The notes: generated by a model from the sequence alone, not told the origin. Positions 32,233 to 46,125 are shown, counted from the first letter of the stretch. The stretch is 64,000 nt of DNA from Odontomyia ornata (GCA_963969285.1 OZ017739.1:260279084-260343083), one strand, 5' to 3'. Program-made: numbers and translations.

Positions 32233-34158
32233 ATATTCAGCCACCTGTACACGCCCGTTTTCAAACACGTTACAAAAACAAAACCATACGGAGAGGAAAC
32301 CTATTCTACGTTACTCCGTATTTCTTCATTAACCAGTCAAAAGTACAAAATCTAATTTTTATTTCGCGTTCCTGAATTTCCGACGCGGTACCGAAAAGTA
32401 CACTACGTTAACTCAACCCGACGAAAGCTACGTTAAAGAAAAATCAAAAACAACTAAGGTACCAACGATATCAAGCAATTCCATCAATACTGAAAAATTT
32501 AAAACTGAACCGGGAGCATATTTTGACCATTTGGGAACAGCAGCATTCATCTCGAATCACTGGAACTTGGTTGTATACCTCGATCTCAATCCATTTTGGT
32601 TTGAGTTTGGAACTCTGAAAAATGGAACAGCATCATTGGAGAAATTGCGCCAGCTGCTTAAACAACCGAATCAATGTCATCATATCGTGAATCAATTTAA
32701 ATCTGTAAGATCGGAATTACAACCGTTCAGAGATTTGACTATTGCAAACCGAAGGAAACGTGGCGCTTTCAACATCATTGGCAATTTGGCGAATTCACTT
32801 TTCGGCGTACTTGATTCTGATTACGCAGAAAAAATGTCGAAAACCATTAACAATGTGAAGGGCAACGAAGCTCACATCATTAAGCTTCTACGAAATCAAA
32901 CATCGATTATAGACTCGACTTTGAATATCATGAAGCATGATCAGAAGGCCGTTGAAATTAAATTCAAAACACTTGAAGACGAAGCTATACGGATTACGAA
33001 CGAAATCAGCAAGACGAATTCCGAGCAATTTGAACTGAAGGTAGTTCAAAACATATTAGCTGTATCAATCCAGATGGTTTTAGTAGCAGCAAATCTCCAT
33101 CGTATTCAAACGGCTATTTTTGATGCTCTAACTGACACACACCACGGTAGGATAAGTCCAACAATTTTATCACCAAATCAACTTCACACAGAAATCGCTA
33201 CGCTTCGTTCTCACCTACCAAATTCTGTTCATTTACCTGTTGATAAAGAAAATATCGTTGAACTTTACAAATTGATGGACATTCAAGGAGGCATCGCAGG
33301 CAACAATGTGATCTTTAAGATAACGATCCCATTAAGCGATGACACGCATTTCAATTTATTTAAGATCATCCCGATTCCTGCAGTCATCAATACTTCGTTT
33401 CTCAGCATAGAACCATGCGCGCAATACCTCGCAATAAACCTTCACAAGGACGAATATATACCAATGGACTCGCTAGATTTGGCCGATTGTAAGACTCTGA
33501 ATGAAGGTAAATATTTGTGTAAGCTGAAGGGACCCATATACCGCAAAGAAGCAGCCTTTTGCAGCTGTGAAATAAACCTGCTAAATAATATAACACATCA
33601 TGAGTGCCAATTAGACCAGAAAAATTCTAATACTATCTGGATACAGCTACATGACTCCAACAAATGGATTTACAGCGCATTTGCAAAAATACATCTTACT
33701 GCAGTTTGCGGTAAACAAATTCTTCAACTAGCTGTGGAAGGCTCTGGGCTATTAACAGTCAATCCTAGCTGCATGGTAAAATTTAAATCAGGTACCATCC
33801 AAGGACACCATTCCTTGAAGACGAATCGAACGACGTCTTATTCAACACTGGGTGTTCTAGAAATGCCCATTAAACAAGAACCAAGGAAATTGCAGAGTCC
33901 CAGCCTCATTCCGTACAACACATCACTACGGCAATTGGACAAAATCAGGAGTTGCTCTATAACCGCTCGATTTTGGATTTACCAAATAACTATCAACAAC
34001 ATAGCATTCACCAATTCAGTATAAGCTATGTGGCATTTTTAATTGGAATCTGCATACTGGTGTACCTCATATTTCAGCATTTCCATGGGAAATGCATGCG
34101 AAAACCAACACCCGCTCCTCGTCAAGTACGTCCTTCGGAATTTACCGTGGAAATATAG
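32233..34158 (+). pseudogene. env: Errantivirus-type envelope fusion protein, copy 2
   Basis: Near-identical to copy 1, with the same RRKR cleavage motif and hydrophobic segment after it. It has 38 extra bases at about 33949-33986 just before the membrane anchor, so the main frame ends at 34024 without the anchor; the anchor and tail continue in a different frame to 34158. I cannot tell whether the extra bases are ancestral or inserted. Confidence 0.85.
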
Positions 34159-34191
34159 GGCAAGTTGAATAGACATTCAACGGGGGGAGAA

Positions 34192-34548
34192 TGTTAAGAA
34201 CAAATCAAAAATACACGTTCCCACGGAATGTGAAGGACAACAAACCAACTCATTCCCATGAAGAACAATATGCAACGTCTGCACCAGACACCGCGAAGTA
34301 ACGCGAGCCGCTCCACAAACAGACATGCCAGCGAGCATCTTCATCGCTGGAATCTGACGCTCCACAAACAGACATGCCAGCGAGCATCTTCATCACTGGA
34401 ATCTGACGCCACCAACCTCGAGTCGGACATACTGTGGGAATTACGTAGATTTAGGAATTTAGAAGTAAGCAAATTTAATGTACATATATTTTGTAGCATG
34501 TAAATAAATTTATCATTGTTGATCAGAACGTCAAGTCAGTCATTTCGA
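34192..34548 (+). mobile_element. Errantivirus 3' LTR, copy 2
   Basis: Follows GGGGGGAGAA and begins TGTTAAG. It has the same 49-bp internal duplication as copy 1, one or few substitutions, and the same end at the X block. Confidence 0.7.
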
Positions 34549-37020
34549 AAGGGACAGTCGGAAATTTAGTTGTACTAGTTGAAGTGCTAGTTACGACATT
34601 TTCAGGATTATTTTTGGTTGTGCTGGTTAAAGTGCCAGTTGCGACTTCTCAATCTGTGTTAGGTTGTACTAGTTCAAGTGCTAGATACAACAAACAAACT
34701 AACACGCAACATAGTTTTCGAAGGTTTCATTGAACAGTTTCTATTTAAGATTTTTGATCGTTCATCAAGTAAATTTCCTCTCGGTGAAAAAAAGGATAAT
34801 TATCTAATAGCAATAAATTGCATGTTTCATTACTAATCAACTGCCGCATACACCTCTCTCAACGATGTTTGAATTTTTTTGAAATTGACGATTCTTCGGC
34901 GGTCTCTGAATCTCCACAAAACTGCACGCATCACGATTTTCACTTTTCGCTGGGATTTCGCGCGAAATATTGCTCACTCAGTTAATAAGTTAAAACTTTA
35001 CCTTTTCGCCTTTCCTTTTAGCCTCTATTTCCGCATTCTATTGTCCATTTTTTTTATCCCAGCGTAATATTCGTCATGTCCTTGACTTGAGCGCACGCAC
35101 CAAATCCCAACTGGCGTTCCTCGTTTAGCACCGGCCGTTGTTACGCGATGAAGTCCAAACCAAAAAATTGCCAAGCAGACTATCAAATACACCAAAGTCC
35201 TTCCTGAATGAGAACAAAACCGAAATTTTGGTGTAGTATTCCCAAGATTAAGTGTCCAAAGGCTGCGAAAGCAAGCATAGGGTGCGTGGTAGCCAATGAG
35301 AAAGGAAAAGTGGTTGCAACATCCATGCGAACTTCACGAAATGTGTATGGCAATTAAAGCACAAAGCGCGTGGAGGTAATTTGTCTACATGAATTGGCAA
35401 CAAAACAGCCACAAGCGGAGCGTACACTTGGAAATCTCGCAATTTCCGCACACAAAACAGGCGAGCACCACAAAATACAGAATTACATCCTTCACTTCGC
35501 ACGCAAGCTACACACTCTTATCTCGTCGGACTTTGCAGGCGTTTCGGGCAAAAAATGATTCAAACGTTATTCACACAGCCGTTTTTCTCAAACATCACCG
35601 AAATAGAGCACTGTAATGAACCCGTTGTTCTTGGTGATCACTGTACTTTCACTAATCCCATATTAATCGCTGCATGCGCGGGCGTTTGCTTTTCTTCAGT
35701 TCAAAATGTCAAATCACAAAACACTTCACAATTCGATATCACGCAAAAATGAAATTCGAAAAAGTTTATTTCTTTTCAAGGTGCTGTGGCGGTTATAATG
35801 CTTTTTATTACAGTCCTTCAACACACTGTGAAAACACTCCACTCTCCGAATAATTTGTTTCTTTTTTCCACTTTCTTCCGTCTCTGTTAGTAAACAAATT
35901 GCTGTTTACAGTTAGCTTAGCGCTAGCTGTTTTTCACAGGGCACTGCTTGCTGCTGGCTCCAAATAGTTCGCTTTTGTGTGTGTGTTTTGATTCCCACAC
36001 TCGGTTGTTGGGGTACGCTTGCACTCACACTCTTTTCCGCCTTTATTAGAAATCAACGAAAACCAGAAAAAAACCAAAACTATTTTCTCCGGGAACGGCT
36101 GTAAGTGTTCAGATAAACCAAAGAATCACTCCTATTTGCTGATTTCACTATTTCCTTTGCACTACGGGAAAACTTCGGTGATTCCACATCGAATGTACCT
36201 CGCAACGGCAACTACAAGCGCTTCTTGCGATGACGACCGCCGTAAAAAAAAACGAGCAGAAAATTCTTACACAACTTTGACGATTGATATTTCGGATGCC
36301 GAAAACGATATATTCGCGGTTGGGAATTCACATTTATTAGTGTGCCACGGCTAGGTTGTAACTAGAATTTCGATTTGTATATAGCTACAAATTTGCGCGA
36401 CGCGAAAAACCAGGGAGATTTCTATTTTTCTGACTTGCACTTCTACAACCGATCACCAAGAGCGCTCACCCAACTTCAATCTGCCCCCAATTCCCGTTCG
36501 TTGATCGTCAAACTGGCCTTTTTCTTGTGTTCCTTCATTTATACAATCAAACGCGCGAAATTCAATTTGGTTATCTTCTTTTTTTCTTTTTTTTTTTTAT
36601 CTTGGTATAAATTTACTGATAAATCATTTAATTGAATGGAATTCCGTTTCACCCTAAATTATTTAAATTTGTCGCTAAAATATGAAGGTTAGCCTAATCA
36701 ATTTTTGCAGGTTTAATTAAAGTGAAACAGGTCAAGGTAAATTGGAGAATGTAGATTTGCAATTTGTGTCACACGTTTGTATTAATTATTGAATTTGAGT
36801 TTGAACACATTTATTTTGTATGAAAATTTAAGGTGCTTTAAAAGGAGATTTTAATTACACTTGATTGGATAACAATTCGAACATATTCAAAAATTATGAT
36901 TTTATATATATTGAAAAGAATTTATAATGATGTCATGTTCCTTGTTTGATATTGAAAAGAAAAAGATATATTTTGTGCACGTATTTCAACATGTGCAATG
37001 TGCCGTGCTCAATTACTACA
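34549..37020. other. X block, copy 3 (non-coding)
   Basis: Near-identical copy of 2951-5424. No gene recognised. Confidence 0.7.
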
Positions 37021-37915
37021 AGTCTTAACACTGGTGTAACTACCTTCGTGCTATATCGCGGTGTTTTAGAACATCGAATATAACTTCCGATGCATCCTGG
37101 TTATCACTGTTATGCGAAGCTTCTGAATCGGAGTTATTTAAGTCATTTGAATCCACAAGTGGAATACTTGGAGCAGTATTGTTGCGAAATTGTACACTTG
37201 TTGATACACTGTTCGAAGCTGATTCGTTGTTTATGGTAAATACTTCTTCATTCTTCAATCGTGAATAAACTGCATATTTATGAGCAATATGGCAGCAAAT
37301 ACCGCCTAGGCAAAGTGTTAAGCCTAAAATATTGACTGTGCTTAACTGATCACCAACTACTTCTACGGCAAGTATTCCACTTATCGAAAGTGTTAAACTT
37401 GATGTGTGCGACAGAACCATGAATTCGCTTATTTCCATAAGAAATGCTATTATTGCTCCGACCGTTATTTTCATGAATATTAGGGAGAAGTCTTTAAATG
37501 GTACTGCATTTAAATTTTCGTACGAAATTACTCGCGAGATTGTATGCAAACCATATCTCGCTCCAGGACTTATTCCGTTACCTCAATGATGTGGGCACTG
37601 TCGATATTTCCTCATAACACTAACTTGGTACCTTCCAACAGTTGTCGCTGCCTTTGGGGGCTCAACCGGGATATCCTCCTGAGTGGCGGCCACTACTTCC
37701 CATCCATGCAGCTTGCGACGATGGCGACTGTGGTGGATGCATTTGTTTAGATTATATAGTTGAATCGAACTGAACATCATACCTTTGTGTTTCAGTTGGG
37801 AAGCGAAGAATTTAACATTTTGCAAATTCGTGAACTTCGTTCCTTGCGTAAATGAATGCGCAATGAAATATTTTGAAAAAGAAAGATTTATCAATCCGCT
37901 CTAACACAACACTAG
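37021..37915 (-). pseudogene. SLC35C2: SLC35C2 terminal exon fragment, copy 4
   Basis: Has the 24-bp deletion of copy 2 and a private change to KHRDIARR near the C-terminus shared only with copy 5. The frame is otherwise open to the TAG at 37040-37042. Confidence 0.8.
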
Positions 37916-38227
37916 TGGACTATATTCAACTTGTCGGAAACACGACCACGTTAGTCAAGAGAAACAATAAGGGTGGCTTATAAGTAAAATAATTTATTTC
38001 AAATAAAAGCGACTGTTACAGACATGCGGTACAATACAATGCACGAACGCTTAGGTAGAACTCACTCACAACCACACTCTGCCGCCATGTGGCTGTCAAT
38101 TTCCTTTTGACATCCCAAGACAAAATTGACGTGGGATGTGCAACTGTCACAACCGACATGAGATGCCAAGCCACTCGGTGGCAAGGTGTGTTAGTGAGTC
38201 GCCAGCGGCGTCACAAGATTCATTACA
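37916..38227 (-). mobile_element. 312-bp BEL-type LTR, copy 4
   Basis: Same block, abutting G copy 4. Confidence 0.65.
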
Positions 38228-38310
38228 GGGCAGTGTCCACGATGCCTACGAGGCATGGGGAGACTGAAGGAAACGCTGCTTGGCCCTAAGATGTCTTTTT
38301 CTCTTCTCTC

Positions 38311-39258
38311 TCAGCGTCGTAGGTCTTTGGCATGGTAGACTCCCAGCTCCCTTCCGGACATGTCCGCAATGAGGTACCGCGTGGGACTTAAAACTTGTAA
38401 GACTCGACACTTCACGAACTTCTTGTCTAGCTTGGCAGTGTAGTGCCGATCTGCTTCACTCTGTCTAAAATTCCGTCGGTAGATTTCGTCGCCTGCCTTG
38501 AAGCCAGAAGGATGGGATCGCAGATTGTACCACTCCTCCCCCACCCGTCTACTGTCTTCAATCCTCTCCCGGATTTGTTCTCGTAGAATTTGGAGTTTCT
38601 CATGAGGCTCCAGCACCACTATTGGGTCTTCCAACCCTTTCAACTGTCGCAATAGCCGGTACGAGGTTCCGTGGCAAATCATATGCTGGCCGAACACGGC
38701 AAAGTATGGGGAGATGCCTGTGGTGGAGTGGTAAGATGAACGCAGGGCACAGGTAATGGCGGAAATCCTGCGGTCCCAATCCTTCTGATCCGGTTGGACG
38801 TAGGCCCGAATGGCGGCTATAAGGGTGCGGTTCAATCGCTCGGACGCATTGGCTTGCGGAGAATAAACGGCAGTCCGCTGATGCGTAATGCCATACTTCT
38901 CCATTAATTCTCGGAATCTAGACGAGGTGAACTGAACTCCGTTGTCGGAGACCAGCTTCTCCGGTACTCCAAATATATGGAAAACGCAATTTTCCAGAAA
39001 ACTGACTATGGGGCCGGTGTGCAGGTTTCGAAGAGGTTCCACCATCGGAAATTTGGACAAGTGGTCCAGGACCACGACAGCTCCCGTGTATCCCGAAGTC
39101 GAGCGAGGGTACGGACCGATGAGATCTATATACAGGCGCTGGAACACCCGCTCCGGTAGTTCGAATTTTCCCATCGGGGGCCGAAGAACAGAATTGGGCG
39201 CTTTCGTGCATTTGCACAGCTCACAAGCGTTTACGTACTTTTTCACTTGCTGCGCCAT
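38311..39258 (-). pseudogene. pol: Integrase region, G copy 4
   Basis: Open frame with the D,D-35-E residues intact, behind the shared TAG. Confidence 0.85.
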
Positions 39259-41715
39259 CTACGGCCAAAAGAAGTAAGTCTTCAGCCGCCGAAGCGTACG
39301 ACCATAACCGCCGTGTGCACTCAATGGGTGGTCATGAGCCCGCTTAATCAATTCGCATGTCAGTTCTTCGGGCACCCATAACTTCCACTGTTCCTCTTCT
39401 TGAATGGGGTCTCCGGAGGCGTGTTTCGTCCGCTTGCATATAAATCCCTCCGTCACCCGTAGTTCTGGCAGCTGTAGCAACTGGTTCTGAATCGTATTCA
39501 GCAGCTGGGTATAACATGCTGACTTGAAGGCGGAAGGGTCCAAGTCGATCCATAGGGGGCTGTCGTCCTCCTGGGCCAACTCGGCTCCTTCAGGGGCGAA
39601 CATCCTTGATAGTGTGTCCGGTACCACGTGCTGACTTCCTTTGCGGTGTCTTATCGTGAAGTCAAACGCCTGTAATTTCAAGGCCCATCTGGCCAAGCGG
39701 CCGTGGAGATCAGTTTGGCTCATCAGCCATTTCAGTGACGCATGATCAGTGACGATTTCAAAAGGATGTCCTTCTACATATACTCGAAAACGTTTCACTG
39801 CCAGCACAGCCGCCAGGCATTCCTGCTCCGAGACTAAGACTGCTCCCACCCCATGTTGACTCGCGTCACAATGGATTGAGAACGGTTTGTCAAAGTCCGG
39901 GCTGTGCAATACGGGGGCTGTAGTCAGACTCTTCTTTAGCTCTTCAAAGGCTCGCAAGCTGAGCTCTTCCCAGACGAACTTACGTCCCTTACGCAGCATG
40001 TCGGTCAAAGGAGTGGTAATAGTGGCATAGTCACGTACGAAACGCTGGTACCATCCGCATAAGCCTAGGAATCGGCGTAACTGCTTGGTGGTCTTGGGTA
40101 ATGGAAAAACGTCAATCGCTTGAGTCTTGTCCGGGTCAGTTTTGATATTGCCATGCCCAATGATGTGACCTAGATACTTCACCTCCGTCATCACGAACTG
40201 ACTCTTCTGTATGTTGATTGTTAACCCTGCCCTTCGGATGTGTAGCGCCACCTCCTGAAGCAGGTCGATGTGTTCGTTAAAGGTCTCGGTTATAAGCAAC
40301 AGATCGTCCAAGTACACGAAAACTTGGTGCCGTAAATGAGGTGGTATCACCTTATCCATAAGGCGCGTCATTGTTTGAGGGGCATTGCACAATCCGAATG
40401 GCATGGTCACGAATTGATACAGGGGCCGACCTGGGACTGTGAAGGCTGTTTTCTTCTTTGAGCCAGGGTCTAAAGGAATTTGCCAGAAGGCGTCCTTGAG
40501 GTCTAAGCTCGTGATGAAGTGGGCTTTAGGCAACCGACTCAAAATGCCTTCAATCAACGGTAGAGGGTATGCGTCCTTGACAGTGACGGCGTTCAAGCGT
40601 CTGGCATCTAAGCATAGCCGGACCTTGTTCGGCTTGACAACCAAGGTGACCGGGGAAGCCCACGCGCTCTGTGATTCTTCGATCACGCCTAATGCTAGCA
40701 TTCGATCCACTTCGGCATATAACAACTTTTCCTTCGCCGGAGATATGGCAAAATGTCTCTGTTTTATGGGTTTTGCATCCCCCACATCTATAGTGTGTAA
40801 CACCAGCGCAGTCCGCCCGAGACCTTCCTTCTCATGCGATGGAAAAGCCGATATAGCCGAGTCAAGTCTCAACTGCTGATTCACATCCAGTGTATGTCGT
40901 AATAAGTGATTGGTTTGAGTTTGGTCCGGAACTGTGGTGACGGACTCCAGGGTCGTGCCGGAAAATAGTGCCGGGGCCAAGTTAAATTTTCGAATGAAAT
41001 CCACTCCTAGATAATGATTCTGGGTTAATTGAGGTATGATGTAAAATTCCAGAGGTTTAGTTACTCCCTTAAAGGTAACATCCGTCGTAATTTTTCCCAC
41101 TACAGAGTGACGAGTTCCGTCCGCCGTGCTTAACCAGGTGGTAAAATGGTGAATTTGGTCCGCGTGCATTGCCAGTACCTCCCCTGCAAAATCGGCTGAT
41201 ATGCAATTCACACTGGCTCCCGTATCGACTAAACCTGACACTCGTTTTTGCAGGAGGTGTACTGACGCATATGGTCGAACGTCATCCCTCAATAATTCGT
41301 CTAAGTGTATGTCCTTCAGCACCTTCCTCGACTGCCTGACTCTTCTCCAGAAGCTCCGCATCCGACGCGTGGCTCGCTTTCTTCGCGGTGGGACAGTTGT
41401 AGCCAACTCCTCATGGAAGATGCGCTGTCGAGTAGCCAAATAATTCCGCAGCCTGACGTGGAAAGGTTTGACATGCCAAGGAACTTTCGCCTCGCTATCA
41501 TTTCCCTGCGCGTTGGCCTCGACAAAGGATGGCGTCGGTTGTGGAACTTCGGGAGAACTGTGTTTGGCGGTGCGGTTCAGCAGAATTGGAGTCATGTCGG
41601 GGGCTTGGTCATAGCTAGTGATGGGGTCAGGATTGGTTCGTCCGGGGTTTAGGAGTGCCAACGGGTGGTCGCGGCACTCGGTGGCAAGTTTTTTCGCAGT
41701 TTGCAATTTGCGCAA
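39259..41715 (-). pseudogene. pol: Pol (protease-RT-RNase H), G copy 4
   Basis: 818-codon frame. DTGAS and YLDD are present, but 27 residues are missing in RNase H between GVGAVLV and SEQECLAAV, near 39835, in frame. This removes part of the RNase H fold, so enzyme activity is doubtful. Confidence 0.85.
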
Positions 41716-43190
41716 TCAGATGCGTATGTGTCGGCCTTCCCGCATCGGTAACAGAAAAGTGTCGGCTCCGCTGGACATGCATAGAACCGATGCCCCGTTT
41801 GTCGGCAGTTCCAACAGACCGTCGGGCTGGTAATTGCTTCAAGGGAGGGTCTATCAATCATTGCTGGGTCCTCAAGCTCCTGTGGTGCTCCGCTCCTCGG
41901 TACTGGTACTGGATCAGCAAGTAGGTGGTCCGCTGCCATCAAGTCCGCGGTGTGATGATTTCGGGGCTTTGGTCCCGTTATGCGAGGTTGTGGACGGAAG
42001 GTTCTGAAGATCCCAACGCATATTCTCTCTGATAATTTCTACCAGTTCGTCCTCGGGCATGGTTGTTCGCAAGCGAGTGCTCAATCTCACTATACTTGTG
42101 TAGTACTGGTCGAACGGTTCATGAGCGCCTTGTTTCCGTTTCTTTATCTGTTCCCTTAGTTCTCTCTCAGTGAAGCCATCATCAAATCGATTGCGGAAGG
42201 CTGCACTGAAAGAGTTCCAAGTGGGACGTGGCGTCGATTCCTTAAAACTCCAGTACCAGTCGGCAGCGTCACCGCAGAACAAAAGATGTGCATGCCGGAG
42301 GAAGGCCGAGAAATCACCTCCCAAGGTGCTGGATACTAACGCCTGAATCCGGAAAAGGAACCGGTCCACTGATAACATATCGTTGAAACCCGTGAAGTTC
42401 AGGCACCAACTCTCCATGATACGAGGCGTTGGGTCTCGGAAAGGTGTCCATGCGTTCCCGGGGGGAATCGCATCCTCGATTGACCTGTTGAAAGGGACTG
42501 CCTCGGGGACTGGAGGTACCAACGGAGGTGCGGTGCTGTGTCGTGGTCTATACTCGGGCGCTCTGGGATCCATTCCCGAGTTTCTTGGAGGTAGGGCCCA
42601 TTGATCAGATGGTCGAGAGTGGGGCATGGCCACACTGGGATTGGGCTCCCAGCCAAGCGGAGTTCTCACGCGGCTGGGTGGTTGACTCATGGGGAGGTTC
42701 TGGAGCCTTCCCTCCAGGTTGCCAATCCTCTCAGACATATCCCGCATTAACGCCACGAGGGTGTCAATGGAGTGGGTGGAAGGCGCGGGTGTAACCTCGG
42801 ACGCGACAACTGCAGCCGGAACTTCACCGCCTACGGCTCCTTGAAAGTCCATCAGTGATTGGGGCGGTTCGGCATCTGGAACCCCTTTCACCACTGCTCC
42901 ACGCGTTGGGACGGGCGTTCCGAGGGGGACGTCTACGGCGGTCCGATCTATGGGTCGCCGGCATAGTGGGCAAATTCGGACGTGAGGAGGAGCTGTTGGA
43001 CACAGGCACGGTGGAAAAGGCGTCCACACTCCAATCGCACGCTGTGTACGCCCTCCACTACGTCTTCGAAGCAGATCCCGCAGTTAGCTGGTTGGACCGT
43101 TTTGAATCTGGTCCAACGCTTATCTGGGGTCCGCTTCGTTTCTGTCGTGAAAAAAAAATCAAACAAAGGAGAGCGGAAGTTACAACTCAC
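41649..43190 (-). pseudogene. gag: gag, broken, G copy 4
   Basis: Three frames: RING part (43190-42948), capsid (43029-41914) and zinc knuckles (41942-41649). The breaks are the missing G near 42975 and a deletion near 42002 between short AAGG repeats. Confidence 0.85.
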
Positions 43191-43328
43191 GTGAAGCGAC
43201 TGCTAGTGTGTATCACACAACTCCACTGCTCCTGTTTGTGAGGCTCGAGTACCAGAGTACCTTACATCCTCCGTAAAGGACCAACTCGTCAGAAGACGCG
43301 AATCGTTTATCCCCTTAGGATGTTTTGG

Positions 43329-43346
43329 GCCCCACGTTGGGCGACA
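43329..43346 (-). promoter_or_regulatory. tRNA-Lys primer binding site, one mismatch, G copy 4
   Basis: Minus strand TGTCGCCC... in place of TGGCGCCC; the rest matches copy 1. Confidence 0.7.
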
Positions 43347-43348
43347 TT

Positions 43349-43552
43349 TGTAATGATTTTTATGTTTATTTGCGAACGCGGAACCGACCTCTCATCGGTT
43401 CTAGACGTTAAGTCTGAGTAGTGCCAACGGATGGTACCAACTGGTCAACCAATCCGTGCACCGTAACCCATTCACGCGGTGGCTGCTTGTCGGCCAGCTA
43501 GATCGGAGAGGATTTCGGTCGCGGGTCTCCGAATGGGTTACGCTCATTTACA
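43349..43552 (-). mobile_element. 5' LTR of G copy 4
   Basis: 204 bp, same ends as copy 1. Confidence 0.75.
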
Positions 43553-43783
43553 ATATTCAGCCACCTGTACATGCCCGTTTTCAAACACGTTACAAAAACA
43601 AAACCATACGGAGAGGAAACCTATTCTACGTTACTCCGTATTTCTTCATTAACCAGTCAAAAGTACAAAATCTAATTTTTATTTCGCGTTCCCGAATTTC
43701 CGACGCGGTACTGAAAAGTACACTACGTTAACTCAACCCGACGAAAGCTACGTTAAAGAAAAATCAAAAACAACTAAGGTACC
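43553..43783 (+). pseudogene. Errantivirus env remnant next to G copy 4
   Basis: Same 231-bp remnant and same GGTACC/GCGTACC junction as next to G copy 2. Confidence 0.7.
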
Positions 43784-46125
43784 GCGTACCGCGCGCAACG
43801 CGAAACCGACTTCAGTGGATTTTCTCAAACCCTACCCTCGCGACGGCATACTTACCCTGCACCTCACTTCCCGCTGAAAAGCAGAACTACTGGAAAGGAA
43901 AGTCGTGTTTTAATTAGCAATTCATATTATATAAATGTTTATTCATTTTCGACATTTTGAACTTTCAATATTTTAAATTTGATAAAATCAGGATTTCATT
44001 TTAAATATTATTAGCTTCCAATTAAAAACAAAACTTCTTTAATTTAAAAAAATATGCAACGCAAAAGAAAATCATGGAAATATATACATTGGATACTGAT
44101 CCTTATCGGACTTGATTTTAGCTGTCTCATTATTAATTTTAAACTATTTTGTATGAGTTCTTCTCTAAATGTTACACTTATGTCGTTTAATACAAGCGTG
44201 AATTCTTATCAAGAGGGTTATATAGGTTATACTCTATGAATTTTTAGCTTGTTCATCTATCCCTAAGTGTTTGTTTTACTCTAGGTGCTTATTTTAAATG
44301 GGTTTACAATTGTTGTGACAAAACGATCACGTCCGGCGATTTTGAACTTATTTCATAAAAATATTTCCACTTTTATATCTATGCATATCCTGTAAACTAC
44401 TCTAATTAGATATCCTATTTAGTCAGAATCTGTAGGAGAATGTCCTGCAATTTATCATTCGGGTTTACAATCAGGTTTAATGGTTGTGGACTTTGAGGAA
44501 CGGAACAAATGGAGAGGCGATGCTCATATAAGCTCCATAGAAAATGATGCGACCACCTTCTGAGCATGATTGTCATTTCATTTCCAATAATTTCCACAAT
44601 TTCTCCTCTCGAGAGCCAGATTGTCAGTTTGACGACTAAACATGGACGCGAAATTTACCTGGCGCGTGAGATACGATTCGGAATTCAGTCGTTTTTTCGG
44701 TTCGAGAACGTGTCCGGAGGTACATATTGACTGTAGTGAGAGAAATATTACACCTGGTTTAGGGATAACAACATTTTAAGGAGTGACATTGTAAATCGGA
44801 GCGAGGAACTCAATTAAAAGTGTAATGTGCGTTATTGCTAGAAAACGATGGGTTATCGATACGACAGTGTTTTCTATCCTAAGTGGCCGTAATGCTTTAT
44901 TTGTATTCAATGCTATTTTCTTGTTCTGTGAAGTGTTATTTGCAATAAAACCATATTTACGAGTGCATAAGCGTTTGTTTACTTTCTTGTGACAACCCAT
45001 TGGGTTCCCCTTAACTAGCTTTAGAATCACGGTCGCAGGGGTAGGTGCAAAAAGACACGTAGTTAGGCAGGCGGTCGCAGGGGTAGTTGCGACAACGTGT
45101 ACACATGGATGTCCACTCCGGTTTTATCTTGTTCCTCAAAGGTTGTGGAAATACGGGTAATATCCATTTACTAATCGTTGTTCGAATTCTTTGAAATTGA
45201 TTTTCTTCTTAGTAATTCAAAGCATGGAGCATATGGAACTAATGTAAAATAACTAAGCTATAGTGAAGTAAACTTCGATAGTGCACGATCGTGTTGTGGT
45301 GGACTAATTTCAATTATATATAACGAGAGAAAAAATCAATTTAAAAAAAAGCTTAAACATGAGAACAGTAAAAGGCGACTAAGTATTAATTTCAAAAAAA
45401 AATCCAGTAAACACCAAAATATCATTTAATTAAAAAAAAGTTTGCTATCATTTATTTTATGGTACATCTAATTTCCTCATGTTTTTTCGATTTCACTCTA
45501 TTATTCGATTCAAATATTTCATCTTCAAATTCACTTGATTTCATAAAAAAGGTTAATAAATCGGTACATTTCCCTCCAGCATTATCTCTAATTATTTAAA
45601 GCACACAGTTAAGGTGAAAGAGACTTGTAGAAACAAATAAAGCTTCCTATTCTTAACTGAAATTGTTGCGGCATCTATGATACCCAGAGATGATTTGAAT
45701 CTTAAGTTAAGGGCGTAACGAGCACATGGAATGTTTAAAGGCATTTATTTATAAAAGCTTGGTTAATAACTGAAAAGCCGGCGTAATAGTCGACATACTG
45801 GAAAGTTTATGTGTAACCTGTACAATATTTATATATATAAAAAAACGGATTATGGACCCTCTTTATTCCAGTGGAATTATTTAGGAAATTTACATGGAAA
45901 GAAATTTTAGCTAGATTACTCTAATTTTAACTGTATTTTAAAATACGTCTGAATATATCTGCGAACGAACTGTAGCATTTTTGCTATTCATTCGTTGGTA
46001 AGAGAACTAAATTAAATGCTTTTCTATTGATCACAGCATGAGATAACGTTTATGATATAGATTCCAACACAAATCTTGTGCCAATTTACATTGGTCTTGG
46101 ATAAGAAACGAGTAATCTTAAACCT
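43784..46125. other. Y block, copy 2, with transposon insertion
   Basis: Near-identical to 23832-25514 apart from the inserted element at 44491-45141 and its target duplication. No gene recognised. Confidence 0.7.
44491..45141. mobile_element. 651-bp non-autonomous DNA transposon (P/THAP-like, 8-bp target duplication)
   Basis: Perfect 11-bp terminal inverted repeats CTTTGAGGAAC and GTTCCTCAAAG, flanked by the 8-bp duplication GTTGTGGA (44483-44490 and 45142-45149). The first Y copy has the site once and no insert. No transposase is encoded. Its left half is repeated at 52310-52600 and its sequence recurs inverted at 59608-60270. A GTCGCAGGGG..GTTGCGAC motif near the right end is shared with the THAP-coding repeat at 51740-53170, which together with the 8-bp duplication suggests the P superfamily (inference); hAT also makes 8-bp duplications. 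Confidence 0.85.

Larger units (their letters stand above)
14428..34548. repeat. Segmental duplication unit 2 (X-S-G-Y-S-G-E, 20,121 bp)
   Basis: Complete unit with two S-G modules: X 14428-16900, S 16901-18107, G copy 2 18108-23600, a 231-bp env remnant to 23831, Y 23832-25514, S 25515-26741, G copy 3 26742-32232, and E copy 2 32233-34548. S-G copy 3 carries the mutations of copy 1 while S-G copy 2 matches copy 4, so the unit mixes two lineages. Confidence 0.9.
38228..43552 (-). mobile_element. Ty3/gypsy element G, copy 4
   Basis: Lineage of copy 2 (CAG before RT) but with an 81-bp deletion in RNase H, a deletion of roughly 100 bp in gag, and the RING/gag one-base deletion also seen in copy 1. 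The primer site has one mismatch. Confidence 0.9.

Noticed and set aside
44776..45030. 84-residue minus-strand open frame
   Set aside because: It lies wholly within the 651-bp non-autonomous transposon and has no recognisable domain.
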